From Trileptium ribeirensis (Eukaryota > Nematoda > Enoplea > Enoplida > Thoracostomopsidae), in the NCBI GenBank assembly GCA_030248225.1, contig JASANE010028274.1, forward strand, positions 25,263 through 89,262: a stretch of 64,000 bases of DNA, read 5' to 3'. Both the position numbers and the translations under genes were made by a program. Below, piece after piece: positions 44,601 through 54,345 of the stretch (positions are counted from its first letter, which is position 1; each line of letters begins with the position of its first letter). The notes under the pieces were generated by a model, which was not told where the DNA came from, did no database searches, and saw only the letters and a program-made list of their open reading frames with translations.

Positions 44601-46960
44601 ATATTTCAGTTTTGAGGACATATGAAAACGGGATATTGATATTATTTGTTTGTCTAGGAAAGGCCAACGGCTATTATACTAGTCGGTAGTGGAACTACAT
44701 TTGTGAGCGGAGCTTAGGCTATGGCATTACGAATGTACTCAATTTTATGTTCTTGTAAGTACATTGCATAGGGCATAGGACTTTATCATTGGTAAAAATA
44801 TTATATTTGAATTCTTCGACACAAAAAATCTATAATGGTTTGATCGAAACGATTCTATTTCAATAAATAACACAATTATTGCAAAATTCTCTATTTTAGC
44901 TGCATAAAATTAACTAATTAGCTAATTACTAATTAGCCACTCAAAATTTTTTAATCCCAAATATCAGGTGCACACTGTGACATGATAGGCTTTCATACAA
45001 AAAAATGTTAAATCCGTTCAGTGGTTCTTGAGATCCGTCGGACCGAACGAACGAACGAACGAACGGACGGACATCGACCTTTTTACTCCCAGACAGAAAG
45101 CAAAAACGCTTCGCTCGTCTTCGCCGAGCTCCGCTCAATTAATATAGGTTTTATAATCGTTTGGTACTAGGAAACTTTATACTTTCCAAATATGTCATTA
45201 TTATGTTTTCTTTTAAATATCTTTAGCCTAAGGCAATAACTACATTTGACATGCAAACTTTTCTCTTTTGAGCTTGATAAGAACAAATTCAGATCGCGCT
45301 TAAAATCGCGCTATTGATTGAGTCCATAATGGTCGCTCTGATTTTTATGAATCATAGCAATGATTCATATTGTAATGGTTCCTGAAACACAAGTTTGCAA
45401 TTTCAGAGTTGATGTTGAAACAAGCGATAGTACACCTATGCTCGATTCTAAGTAAATCATGCGACGGATATAATTTAGTTTTGGGGCAATTGATTGATAC
45501 AGTGATGTTGATGATGGCGCATAAATAATTTTTTCATTCTGCTGGCTTTTGGTAATAGGGGACTCTGATGGTTAACTCTTATCCGGGCTTCGGCGGCGGA
45601 GTGGGAAGAGGGCAACAGATGGTTATTATCTTACATGTACGTGTATTAAATGAGCAGTAAATACCAAAATTCGCTAAACTGAATTTTTGATCTGAAATTA
45701 AAAATTCATTATTTGGTCAAAATTAAAAATTTAAATGAATTTTTTTCATCTGAGATGAAAATTTCGTTATTAAAAATTCTTAGTCAACAAGGATGAGACG
45801 GTCGGCTGTTGTCAGTACGAATCAGCGAACGACACTCTCTTATAGTGGAACCGTGGTTGTATTAGATTTACAAATATCAGCATACATGTTTATAGGGGTA
45901 GTGGTTAACCCGTGGTGTGCCGGATCCCCGACCCCTTGGTAGGTGCTGAAATCCCTTGACCGCGCGTACCCGCACCTATCGCCGACGGCTTAAACCCTGA
46001 GTAAGTGTATGAATACCTGCATGTCCGGTGATCTTTGACGCATTAATAATATTGCATATAAAATTCAATATTGTGCAAGCTATATTTAAACCATAATTAG
46101 TATATTGCTGTGTTAAGCTGGGCAACAAAAAATAAAAAAACATTATGGCTGCAACTACTACACGTTATTTCTGCTTTTATTTTGGATAACAAGTTCGGAT
46201 GTATGAAATTTGTAGTTAGTCCGATCCAGTATTTACAGAAAGGTACAGCAGCGTTATATTCTTGATGTAACGTTATAAAACCAGCAGGACTTTAGCCAGG
46301 GGTTTTAAGTAGAAAATCCTAAAAATATTAGCTCACACAAAAAAGTTCTTTTATAGAAGTCTAGTGCACTGCATCCAATAGTTTTCTACATCCAGCATGT
46401 TCAACTTATGGTAGCTTCCTCTGCTGTTGTTTCGCCGATGATGCTTTACTGCGACGTGCATTGTTCATAGTCGTATTCCCCTGGCTCCTTTTTGGTTGAC
46501 AACGGAAACTGCAGTGCTGATAATGCAAATTTTATAATAACACGTGTTTTTAAATCGTCAAATTTTACAATCTAGCGGTCTTGGCGCAGCGATTGCCTTA
46601 TAAAGATTATTTTAAGTTGTTTTTACCAATGTAGAACTTTTTTGAATGAGCTAAAAATCTGAAAAAATTAACCTGAAATACTTTTTCCGGTACTCTCACA
46701 CTACCTGTTGATCTTAACTGACCCCGAATTTGCGATACGTATTTGTGGATCCCGCCTGAGCTCCGGACTAATGTGTTTAGTTAATGTCCTAGAACAACTT
46801 CACGTTGAGTAGATTACTTAACCATTATGGTTTGTTTTGTTTAGGAGTTTTCGTGATCGGTAAACAAGGCCAAGGCGTTCTTTTGGAACATCGTGAAAAA
46901 GAATGGGGTGACTTGGTGAATATTGACGATGTTGTGACAGCTGTAAAGAAAATAGCGTAA
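26454..46960 (+). CDS. Selenoprotein U / peroxiredoxin-like 2A family protein (five exons)
   Basis: A thioredoxin-fold redox protein of the PRXL2A (FAM213A, SelU) family. The joined exons 26454-26618, 29264-29338, 40795-40935, 44419-44563 and 46845-46960 give 213 residues plus a stop, close to the roughly 229 of the human protein. Residues 4-22 form a hydrophobic N-terminal segment as in PRXL2A. The redox motif is RRPG-U-Q-L-C, where residue 75 is TGA (29321-29323) at the position of the first Cys of the mammalian CxxC. Further family landmarks are KSKLDATGVPLIALV, RRFYGPKERWM, GNLDGEGRLLGGVFVIG and LLEHREKEWGD. All introns are GT-AG, and phases agree throughout. Known family facts: fish and other lineages carry Sec here. 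Inference: this is a functional selenoprotein, not a stop. Intron 2 holds an antisense retroelement. Confidence 0.9.
26619..29263 (+). other. Intron 1 of selenoprotein U
   Basis: GT-AG intron of 2,645 bases. It contains a small inverted-repeat element (28325-28540), an (AT)n run near 26,970, and several diverged copies of the dispersed ACGAAAA..CCATAT repeat (26,935; 27,120; 27,560; 27,830). Short ORFs have no recognisable product. Confidence 0.75.
28325..28540. mobile_element. 216-bp inverted-repeat element (MITE or snap-back)
   Basis: The first 24 bases (28325-28348, starting GGCCCATGTCAAC) and the last 24 (28517-28540) are perfect reverse complements. The interior holds TTAGGCTTAGGCTTAG near 28,422 and its partial inverse CCTTAGGCTAAG, so the middle can also fold. 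No coding capacity. A target duplication is not obvious. Confidence 0.75.
29264..29338 (+). other. Selenoprotein U, coding exon 2 with the Sec codon
   Basis: 25 codons from AKDLWKDNGAVVMAVRRPG through TGA (29321-29323) to QLCRE. The acceptor is TTGTCTAG and the donor GTATGG. Apart from the TGA the exon is intact and matches the family closely (human AKELWEKNGAVIMAVRRPG). The TGA falls exactly at the peroxidatic Cys/Sec position. Confidence 0.9.
29339..30857 (+). other. Intron 2, left part
   Basis: AT-rich intronic sequence. Two more dispersed-repeat traces lie at about 30,470 and 30,635 (AAAACGACCATATCC). A ten-base C run at about 30,821-30,830 is followed by A-rich sequence that touches the left LTR copy. 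No exon or RNA was seen. Confidence 0.6.
30858..31110 (-). repeat. 3' LTR copy
   Basis: On the minus strand it begins TGTAGCGACC directly after a purine tract and ends CTTTTTATTTTTAAG. It matches 39690-39943 except for a one-base difference in an A run. It does not end in CA and has no flanking duplication, so U5 may be missing. Confidence 0.85.
31106..34783 (-). pseudogene. Pol: RT (C-terminal part), RNase H, integrase and long C-terminal extension
   Basis: A 1225-codon frame. Numbering from its first codon, RT has LDMQSGYHQ at 13-21 and the catalytic YLDD at 76-79. RNase H has TDAS (D225), EKE (265-267) and TDHQP (D292). The integrase HHCC finger is H459/H466/C496/C499, and the catalytic triad D528, D588, E624 has the exact D-35-E spacing. 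A GPY motif is at 764-766. After about residue 780 there is an extension of about 440 residues with SYNLRPR, a basic Arg/Lys cluster (RRRHRGNTSRRKHN) and no motif I recognise. The frame ends with a TAG formed in the first bases of the LTR. It is one base out of frame with the upstream RT part, so this copy is broken in the RT domain. Confidence 0.92.
31111..31126 (-). promoter_or_regulatory. Polypurine tract
   Basis: The minus strand reads GGAAAGGGGAGGAATC immediately before the LTR TG. This is the expected position and composition for the plus-strand primer in reverse transcription. Confidence 0.8.
34743..35567 (-). pseudogene. Pol: N-terminal RT part, frameshifted at its end
   Basis: 275 codons from an ATG at 35567. 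The first 150 or so residues are a linker. RT begins with MLKCGIIEPSASEWASPIVL and FCVDYRKLNAVTRKDSYP, the fingers motifs of Gypsy RT. It ends in LGKAKFF and a wrong-frame stop. At 34754-34761 the plus strand has eight A; seven would keep K-F-F-C-T-L-D in frame with the downstream RT. A single-base gain in this homopolymer therefore explains the break, and a sequencing error is possible. It lies in the same frame as the protease upstream, separated by one TAA (35598-35600). Confidence 0.9.
35598..38132 (-). CDS. Envelope-like glycoprotein fused to retropepsin
   Basis: An uninterrupted frame of about 844 codons, open from 38132 with no ATG at its start, so it is probably reached from gag by frameshifting. 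Numbering from 38087: a hydrophobic signal-like segment at 65-85; a Cys-rich ectodomain with N-glycosylation sequons (about 275, 340, 462, 477, 513). A basic RKTRR site at 354-358 is followed by an Ala-rich, helical stretch, the layout of a furin site before a fusion subunit, and a membrane anchor lies at about 618-640. The retropepsin follows with LVDTGAQ (D737) and ILGRGF near 812. Known retroviral envelopes lie after integrase, so this position is odd. The envelope family is not identified. It is not a late nested insertion, since one frame crosses both domains. It ends at TAA 35598-35600. Confidence 0.85.
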   Translation of the reverse strand, partial: RPYKKTGETFKISQIVGTVSSETVDDKWTRIDQDVDGIHEDNNNSQHRLDSVSYSQVSMLMGTVLEVGSTIPNSRKANSFLVPLLLCCLALLLATVVPVRAGTWFPNPLLCSSAQAAQMWRFPPLTSCKKIESKNSQIPVFSEVQLYRRNIVQFVSEAWLCQKQTSIVETFTYFFADENLKRSQVKTEFVGPDECDRMYKFKVCEAGHLKPDGDVWTTGADLKWEYPGGGIHCCRWKKFSVTNCFLSKVRVYKRHGETEMESTASDVSHCRYKLGSCSLKDGKFLRWKPNKTETCEILPWNVMPGHLRGNQWLSNDGTIALTFSDGKTMRDCEGETVVLSDQGIPFRILSREARNTSTSSIFQHLVQVRKTRRAVRPAVAADMAVVSSSQLAAGLQALEIHTNRAITFSFNHAVAATCVAMQNLQQILRSQILASPTLAMRILLKSDKLVARSGGPVIEAWPCTELEDDQFTVVPANTTCVRRMPVQFSFGNETQLGFLDPNTNVIHRDPVAFADCEHGEQLIVQLRNHTYQYQLTGVLQPKGHSFVLPSLRLPKERLKTLPDVIFHPVVMYRVHEFRSHISLNDILRDYNNQRRVLQYLGMQVGSEPVHETAKRTASSIVRAGIFGFLRGFTIDPIQIWIFGCCLYVTGSVAVKAIKNYAVVTGAVNKIYGVVTARATVNRAGQAIELTAVEGDRTGISVVSEQQTHDRLPGDTQRSVYSPYRLCQITRESNSDGTVTILIHGQDFRALVDTGAQISLVTKEAVARIKAAHIPVAVDALDHNRMVKSASGHVMKIQGCVGVNIQLGKLAMKGPLSIVDTLPYDIILGRGFLCKLGMFSLHYKR
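38101..39507 (-). pseudogene. Gag (matrix/capsid/nucleocapsid), one internal stop
   Basis: The frame is open from 39507, but its first ATG is at 39255. The preceding 80 codons look coding (Glu/Lys/Leu-rich coiled-coil type), so the true start may be lost or non-AUG. A capsid-like region (FRGDRGEDFLSWLRNEFEVKF) is followed by TGA at 38992-38994. The same frame then continues with FLSECYHARV and FIAGLRPEIREEV. A zinc knuckle C-Q-L-C-x4-H-x4-C lies near 38,350. The frame ends at TAA 38101-38103, overlapping the envelope-protease frame by about 30 bases. In the overlap is A AAA AAC in the phase of a -1 slip, although the next frame is at +1. Apart from the TGA the frame is intact. Confidence 0.85.
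39508..39689 (-). promoter_or_regulatory. 5' leader of the retroelement
   Basis: The leader lies between the shared LTR segment and gag. It contains a second TATATATAA-like word at 39,529-39,540 (complement strand) and the 13-base word TGCACAGTCTGAC (39631-39643), also found in the composite repeats. No tRNA primer-binding site is recognised directly after the shared LTR, which suggests that the real LTR is longer than the 254 bases it shares with the 3' copy. Confidence 0.4.
39690..39943 (-). repeat. 5' LTR copy
   Basis: Minus-strand start TGTAGCGACC. A TATAAAAT word near 39,745-39,755 is a plausible core promoter. The repeat is nearly identical to 30858-31110. Upstream flank on the minus strand is ACTAAT. 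Confidence 0.85.
39944..40794 (+). other. Intron 2, right part
   Basis: Unique AT-rich intron sequence ending in the polypyrimidine acceptor ATTTTGTTTAG. No gene or repeat recognised. Confidence 0.6.
40795..40935 (+). other. Selenoprotein U, coding exon 3
   Basis: 47 codons in phase 0, from EAKLLSSIKSKLD to DVFWDYE. The acceptor is ATTTTGTTTAG and the donor GTAGTG. It covers the alpha/beta core following the redox motif. Confidence 0.9.
40936..44418 (+). other. Intron 3 of selenoprotein U
   Basis: GT-AG, 3,483 bases, mostly AT-rich. On the minus strand, 42237-42053 is an exon-like frame with MNMVPPTIPPLFKELRTG and FSILESDPFDGF, ending at a good donor (GAAG|GTATAC). A second minus-strand frame at 41672-41438 contains DNGTWLSHEWADGALS. 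The two do not join in frame, and I recognise neither. They may be remnants or part of a small antisense gene. Confidence 0.6.
44419..44563 (+). other. Selenoprotein U, coding exon 4
   Basis: 48 codons plus one base, from RRFYGPKERWM to GEGRLLG. The acceptor is ATAATTTTAG and the donor GTGAGA. The FYGP..R..M and GNL.GEG landmarks of the family are both in this exon. Confidence 0.9.
44564..46844 (+). other. Intron 4 of selenoprotein U
   Basis: GT-AG, 2,281 bases. It contains the RTE/SINE-like 3' tail at 44965-45150, a run of AATTTTTGA-type AT words (45,680-45,780), and a GC-richer stretch at 45,890-46,010 that loosely resembles a tRNA-derived promoter. No other exon was seen. Confidence 0.65.
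44965..45150 (+). mobile_element. 3' end of an RTE/SINE-type retroposon with (CGAA)n
   Basis: ATCCGTTCAGTGGTTCTTGAGAT is followed by five GAAC units, GGACGGACATCGACC, and CTCCGCTCAATTAATATAGG. This 'CCGTTC.GTGGTT.TTGAGAT, tetranucleotide, ATATAG' arrangement is typical of RTE-clade LINE ends and their SINEs in invertebrates. Non-coding. Confidence 0.55.
46845..46960 (+). other. Selenoprotein U, coding exon 5 and stop
   Basis: It starts with the two bases that complete a Gly codon, then VFVIGKQGQGVLLEHREKEWGD and VVTAVKKIA, with TAA at 46958-46960. The acceptor is TTGTTTTGTTTAG. The LLEHREKE.GD motif is diagnostic for PRXL2A. Confidence 0.9.
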
Positions 46961-47455
46961 AGTATATCAGAAATTTTGAACAGCATGTATAACACATTAA
47001 TGTTAGATGGTGTAGGCTAGTACTAAGTTGAAGCGAATGATGTTTAAACGCTAGTTATTTTCCCGTAGAGAATGTTATTTTGCATGGTCATCATAAAATT
47101 ATTAGCTATGAATGCTATTTCTTTGGCTTACTCGATTTTGTATACCAGTGCGTTTTAACTGCTATTTTAAAGTATATCGATATTGCGTAAAGGCGAGGTC
47201 CCCACTGAATGCTTTAATAATATATCTGACGCTATGTGGTATACGAGTTTGTAGTTTTATGGAAAGTCTCACAGTCCTGAAATGCTATAATGATTATTTT
47301 AACTTTTGTATCATTTTTTGTATTTGATGTTTGTATTATTGGAGAGTAAACCGGACACATGGCATTTTTTCACATCTACTAGTGGCAGCGTTCGATAGTT
47401 ATTTTGCCGAGTTTGAGTGAATAACTAGGTGCATTAAGAAATAAAGAATAAAATC
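46961..47455 (+). other. Probable 3' UTR of selenoprotein U
   Basis: Sequence after the stop, up to a poly(A) signal AATAAAGAATAAAATC at about 47,440-47,455. A selenoprotein needs a SECIS stem-loop here or further downstream. I tested by eye each RTGA word followed by AA and a GA partner and found no convincing stem. The true transcript may extend beyond this signal. Confidence 0.45.
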
Positions 47456-50400
47456 TTTTTTAACATCCTGGGTCTGCTGTAGTAAGGCTAAGTACAAAAA
47501 ACATTTGCTTATTCCTATTATAAATCATATGAAAAACTTTTATTTTATTATTTGCCCAGTACTATTTCGGTGCTCAAACGCAGTAATCGAAATTTTTCAT
47601 ACTCCCCAATGCAATATCAAAATTTTACTGTTTGTTAAAGCTCACTTAATTTCGCATTTTTGGAAGTCCTAAAATACTGGCGGTTCTATATAGTAAAATA
47701 ATGCCGTTATACGGGATCACACTGCAAATGGAGCGTTGTATTCCCCACCCCCGCAAATGTAAAGGGTTGATGTTCACGCGTACATGTTTGAACGTCTCTG
47801 CTTTCATTTTTAAAACTTTATTCTACGGGTGACACTATTCTTGGACATGAGTGCTGCCATAGTGTAGTTGATGTGTTTATCATCATTTTAGTTTCCAAAT
47901 ATCATGACATAGCCAGTGCTTGATTTTGTTACCAATGTTACTGTTTGATTATAATATATGTGTTTATTTCTTGCTTATTGCATATAAATGTTGCTATTTT
48001 AGTTTGGTTCTTGGCATACCGCTTAAATAATACGTCGTGTTTCCCGTATTGCGAATTATTGACATTGTTCGGGGTTTTTTAATTAAACTGGTAAAATTTT
48101 ACGAATCTTTGGTCATTTCTGAAGGTTTATTCTTTTTAAAGGCGTGACTAAATCTACTGGAAGGTCTTAAAAGTCGATAGATTTTTAAAGTTCAATATGG
48201 ATTTTCCGCAGTTTTCAGAAAATAGGTTTTTAAATATTGTGATGTTCAAGCTGTGCATTGAAAATGTTATTGTAAATAACAACATAGCTTTGGTTTTAAA
48301 GTGAGTCAGTAAGAAAACTGTTCTCATACTTATAAAAAGATTGCCAGGGCGAAGTACCAAGTGGGCTGCTACTTAAGGACACATTATACTTATACTTAAA
48401 CAGTCATGTCAATTTAATCATGACAAGCCGAAATATTACACACATTTTCATTTTAGTGGGTTCTTGTTTTCTAGCTAAAATGGCGTCCGTATCTAATGCA
48501 TTCAGGGCAAGCCAGATGCAGCTATCCTGCATTACTGAAAGCAGCAATAATATTTGTTTGTGAGAACGTTGGGGGCTGAAAATTGAGCTAAATGCTGAAG
48601 ATTTTTAGTACTGTTTATACTGTAACGGAATGTTTTATCTACAAAATATATTTCCAGCAAGGAATACTATCGTGGTCAAGCAACCGTGTTTTTGATAACA
48701 AAATACCCCTGCACAATGAGGGCGACTGTGGTAGAGTTCAACATAGTCGACGACTTTGATATATATGAAATTTGAGATTGAAATTGTCGGTAAATGTCTG
48801 AAAATAGATGGTGGTGTTCGAATGTACTTTTATCAGAAGGGTCTGTCTGTAGGTATGTTTCGTGTTTCAGCAATATGGGTATGTTATAGGATGGTGGTGT
48901 ACGTTGAGCTTTCAGCTTATCTTGGTTTACGATGATTTGTACTTATATTTATTGTATTCGGTATCAATAATTTGGCTTTGTGACTGTATGGACGTCAACT
49001 TGTACTAGTAGTTCATGCACGATGATAGCGCCGTATATACTGTGTTCAAGAGTTGTTTTCTAATGCAATAAATTTATATTTTCGTACATTGTGGTTGAGC
49101 TGGAATAGGATAACAGCATATGTGATGACTCTCCGAGGTCTTGGATGATGTAGCCGCAATCGACGAGGATTACTTAGGTTTTCCAGGTTTGTGCGGCTAC
49201 AGCACGAACATGTCAATTTTATGGAACAAGTTTTGGTTTTCTGCGCAATTTGGTTAAACACCATTGGAACTATGTTCATGATATTTTTTCCGGTTTTTGG
49301 TTTGCCCCGGCAGTGAATTTTTTCTAAAACATCAGAGATCGACACAAAACGAATCGACAAGCCGCCCTCAACTTTTTTACGCGGCGTTTCTGTCACAAAG
49401 GACCCCCATGTGAAAATCCACATGCAGTGGTACGAATACAATACATGCCTTCTCTAATTTTATATAGAACAAGAAGTATATGAGACAACGTAGTCTCTAA
49501 ATCTATCTATTGTTTTTTACTGAACGCCAAACAAATACATGTGTCGAAAAAGGTAGTGAATTCTGAGTGTTGATAATATGATTTTGAAAGACGTTCACAG
49601 CCATTAAGTACTAAATTACTAAAAGAGCCACCTTACTTGAATAGTGACGATATTTCGATTACCATGACCGCAATTTGCAAGTAAACAGGATGAATTGCTC
49701 TACAAAATGAGACCAAAAACGCCTATTTGTAATAGCCCAAGGTTTTAAGGATTCTCTAGTGTAGCCGGGAATTAAATCAATTTGTTATCGGAGCATCCCC
49801 GATGCGGATGAGCGTTATTTTGTATATATTGTCTGTTTTTATAAAAGACTAATAAACAATTGTAAAACAATAATAATGTTGAGTTCCAGAAAATTCTAGG
49901 ACTGAGTAAAAGTTTGAGCTAATAGCACTGTATTCAAAAGTGGTTGTTTTCTTGCACTGCTCGATATTAGTTTTCAGGCTCTTCTCTGTGCTTTTGTATG
50001 ATAACTTACATCTGATATATGAACGTATTCATGCCTAATCCTTGTGTTAATTGGGACTATTATGTCTTTACTAGTTGGCCTAAAATTTGATATTTACAAA
50101 ACAAATAATGCGCTTATAGGTGCAAAACGTCTCAAATACTCTAATAGATAGCAGTACTGACTAGAGAATAGCTTTGTCTTTGTCGCACCTGCCCTGACTA
50201 AACACTGCATTATGTCAGGAGGTCAGGGAATAGTTTGGAATTGCGGTTGCACATCGCTTCCAAATGCATTCATGGTCAGTCTGTACCCGTGGTACTGAGC
50301 TAAACGAAATTCAAGACTAGACCGTCGCCTCTAGGTGACGCTGATTTTCTGATTAGAGTATACATCCCACTTCCGCTTTCGAACCAGAGACGCATGTGGA

Positions 50401-53400
50401 GCAAATCAGAACAAATTTAGGGCACAATAAAGGTGCCGCTGCGCCTTCCAATTAACCGGCATCATTTTACGAGAGATCCGAGTACGGCGACCTAGCTTAC
50501 ATAAAACACTTTTAAACGTATACTTGTGTAAGACATATCAATGGTGAATCGCAGTGCTCGATCTGTGTTTTATTTGACGTTTATATTGAACCTTTGTCAG
50601 ACTGTGCATTCAAACTTTATAAGTGCACTAAAATTTCTTAGGTACATCTAAATTCACTATGAATATTTCAACTTCCTGATAACCTTCAAATTTCATAGGA
50701 TTATCTAAATTCGCCGTTTAAATTTCTAAGTAGTTTTTGCGTAGCACCGGATGCTTTGACACAAGATATGCCACCAAATTTAGTAATCCCAGTGAGGGAT
50801 CTATATTTAGGCCATAACCAGCATTCGAAGTTAATATGAAATGTGATACTGGTCAATTGGCAACCTCGCAGTAAGTGTATGCGGGTTTTTGTTTAGCTAA
50901 AATCGGTCATGGGCACAAGTTCTAGGAAAGTCCTCCAAACTTTGGTTTACCTTTCGGGATTTGCACAGAAAATAATTTTTCCCCCCCAACTGGGATTGGG
51001 CCGAAAATTCGGTCCCATAATAAGGTGCAAATTTAAGTCTCGCTAGTTAACAATATTAATCACACAAATGATGATACCTGGTAGGGGATGCATACTATAT
51101 TTGAGAATAACAGTTTCAGTTTCAGATTTGATTTAAAATATGCCGAACCTGAATCAATCATCAGGACTAATAATCTCTTGTCTAGAAACCGGTACCGTTC
51201 TAAAAGCATAACCGCACGGGACATTTTCTGGCTATCGAATGGTTTCAGTTTAACATGACCAAGTATGCACTTTGGAAATGAGGCACTAAATTCATAGGCG
51301 AATGAAACGCTCGTCTTAGGTCTGGCATCCAGGGGAATTTTTTCCGTTACAAAAATTGGCATTGTTGGAATGTAACCGATTGTGCTATTGATCGTTGTAA
51401 AATATTTCTACACCACTTAGAAATAGTTCGACTACGAAATTTCAAGTTACCGCAGGCTACTTAATACCCATTAGTGGTAGCCGCAGTTAATCTTATGGAC
51501 GGGTAAGCTAGGCATCTTCGGCAGAAAGTACTTGAGAAGCTAACAACTAATAATCCGTCCCAGTTACAAAACAATAGGCGCGTTGTGCTGACAAAAGAGA
51601 TGCGTACAAACTAATGATTTGTTACATGGCCGGCCACCAGCGCAGATACTCCAAATGACATATGCATGCGTCCACAGCACGATCCATAAAGTGATGTTTC
51701 AAACAACAAATAAAACGGTGAAGGCTGGAACATCTTAATTACCACGTTTTACTTGTTACTTAAGAAGCGATTAAAAGTTAAGCTGGTCACTGAGAAATCG
51801 AAAGCAACCAAAGGCTAAATGTTCGAACCACAAAAGGGTTCTTAAGACACGTGGAAGTGCCTTGAGTCGCAGCTCAAATTTGCACTGGAATTTCTTTAGG
51901 TTAGTTCACCCACGTGAGCCAGTGTCAACATTATCCGACAGAGGGCGATGTCCTCAACCTCCGAATGTTTAACTCCATCCCTATGAGACTAACCGTCGAT
52001 GTCTGAGTGAAATAACATATTCAATATTTAGTGATGCATCGAGTTATTGCGGTTACTTAGGTCGTAACACCGAGTAAATTAGCAGTGAATGTCGTAAAAT
52101 TAACAAAACCTAAGCAGTGCTTCGACCCAAAAAATTAAAGACGAAAACGAATGTGTGTGATCGAAGTCGAGACCGGGGTTTCGAGTCAACTGCGTACTCA
52201 AGTTTTATTTGACAATATAAACTTTACCAGGTTTGAATTTATCACTGCCCTATGGTCATGAACCTAATTTAGTAAGCATAAAGACGGATATATAGTCCGA
52301 CAACACAAATCACTGGTGTAAAAAAACGGACCCACTTGCTCGGCCCACCCGTTTGACAGTTGAGTAGAAATTCTAAAGTAACTTGAGAAAAATATAAAGT
52401 TTACTGACTTTCAAACTACCTTGATGAATTTGACTAATTCGGCCTGGTCTGTATTTGCTTAGGAATCAGTCTAATAAATGGTCGGAGACTGTTATTACCT
52501 ACGGCTTACTGATAACTGTTCGTGGGCATAGAGCGATTCGCGGACAAATTGACAAAAAGGGCAAGTATGAGAGTAATCACAAAGAGGATATCGTCAATGT
52601 TGCAAATTGTAAGGAGCAGGAGTGGTGTTATTGTAACCCTGTTCTATCATCATATTGCTCATGAATTACTTGTGAATTTTGGGATCGACTTTAGTGCGTA
52701 GCTGCTTTTCCCCTTACCAGAAAGCACTGTTCCTTTTCCTGTAGCATTTATATAGAAATGTGATTGATCTTGCCGTATGGCACGCTCGGGAAGTCTACAA
52801 AAACGTAGATAACGAGCGAACTGGCTGTTGGGCGCCACTGTCGTGGTGTGATATTAAAATGTGCTAGCTATGTATGTTAGTATTTAAAATTGGGAGCTTC
52901 CTATCCTCGTCCAATGTTTTATCTCGACAACAAAACCAAAATTTTACAGAACGACACGTCATATATACTTTGTTGGTGAAGCAATACATAGCAAGAACCG
53001 ATTTGTTGAAAAATTTTCACAACCCGATAAGATCTTTTTAGGAAAGCTTACAACATCGTCAATCTGGTTAAAACCTCGGTTACGAAAGATTGTCTTTCAC
53101 TGCACCTCGGTAGTATTTCAGGTCCTATTACTCTATCAGATGTATTGTGCCATATTTATTGTTACCATTAAGTTCATGCATTCTACTATTGTTCATTGTT
53201 ATAGTTTTACCCGTTATTATCATTGTCGGTCCCGAGTTTGGCATATATTTGTTCGTCCATGTCGTTGTAGTCATGGCGTCTACTGGTCCCTGTGTGGTCA
53301 ACCGTTCTAATTTGTCTAAATGAGTGGTTTCCGAAGCATAATTAGGATCAAGCCAAGAAAAATAATCGCTGAGTTGATTCTCGCAGTAGTGTAGTGTCCT

Positions 53401-53984
53401 CATTCGTGCGACACCGCTGTAACGTTGTTCGTCGGCCCCAAATTTTGTCTCCGTATCGCATACCCTTGATACCAAATTATGTACTCGTGATTTCCCTTTG
53501 CCGCAACGCATAACTGTATCATTCGTTTCTGATAACTTGTGTTTAACCCAATTGTTCCATTCGAAATAAACTCAGAAAATCAAAACTCGTGTTCAGTGTT
53601 CGGTTCTGGCGCTATCTATATGCTATATGTTTTGTCTGTACAGTCTGATGGGCCATACACGTTATGTCCTGCGAATACAAGATCCCAAGCCTTACCATGT
53701 ATCGATGCCCGTTATCACTAACCACGACAAAAATACAAATGTCGCGCGAAGGAAAGGTTCACGATAATTACAACGGGTCTTTGCCATACAAAATATTCAA
53801 CTCTTCACAGCTTTATTACAAAACTTAATCACTAAAATCGTACAATCCAATCAGTTTACAGAATAATACGTCCGACATTAAACTATCACGGCACGTCCTA
53901 AACGTGTAGGGGCACAACAGGTAACTGTTGGTTGAGTAAATTTGCACCTCAAGAGCCCTAGTCCAGGTCGAAGTTTACACAATA
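47456..53984. other. Unassigned AT-rich region
   Basis: No gene I can support. Minus-strand frames of 131 codons (49441-49046), 100 codons (51362-51060) and 127 codons (53511-53128) are the longest. None has a recognised domain, good start context or linked exons; the last has mixed hydrophilic composition and could be an exon. No tRNA, satellite or transposon edge was noticed. Confidence 0.5.
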
Positions 53985-54345
53985 CAATCAACTACACATT
54001 ATTTACACATTCGACATCTTTTCAAAATTAATCGAAATGTGCTGTCAAACAATTTCCGACTGACATCGAGAAACGGCATAGCGGTATAGCATCATCACCT
54101 GTGAACAGGTGTCGATGCCAGCCTCCCTCGGAGACCTCAGCAATCATACCAGGTACTAGACAGGTGACATCTTCTGCACACTATTTACACGTTCGATGTA
54201 TCTTCAAAATTATAATGGAATTTAACTGTTAAACAACTTCTGAGTGCGATCGAAAAATGAAATAGCGGCATGGCGTCATGACCTATAGCAGGTGTCGGTG
54301 CTAACCTCAGCAGTCGTACTAGATACTGGTAGACACGTGCGCAAT
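53985..54345 (+). repeat. Diverged tandem duplication, about 185 bp
   Basis: Two units begin with ACA..ATTTACAC.TTCGA (about 53,995 and 54,178). Both run through CTTCAAAATTA, AGCGG.AT.GC.TCAT, CAGGTGTCG.TGC and CCTCAGCA.TC. The units are clearly related but imperfect. It lies just left of the satellite and shares no sequence with it. Confidence 0.7.

Noticed and set aside
45890..45960. tRNA gene or tRNA-derived SINE promoter
   Set aside because: A TAGTGGTTAAC word resembles an A box, and GGTGCTGAAATCC weakly a B box, but no cloverleaf can be drawn. Left unannotated.
47036..47100. SECIS candidate at GAATGATGTTTAAACG
   Set aside because: The arm after ATGA has no complementary strand within reach; CATCAT pairs with ATGATG itself, which is not the SECIS core geometry.
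47829..47875. SECIS candidate GTGACACTAT...ATAGTGTAGTTGATG
   Set aside because: Only a 6-bp stem, and the GA partner is displaced by several bases from the helix end.
49046..53511. Minus-strand frames at 49.0-49.4, 51.1-51.4 and 53.1-53.5 kb as genes
   Set aside because: No domain, splice linkage or start context supports them; such lengths can occur by chance in this region.
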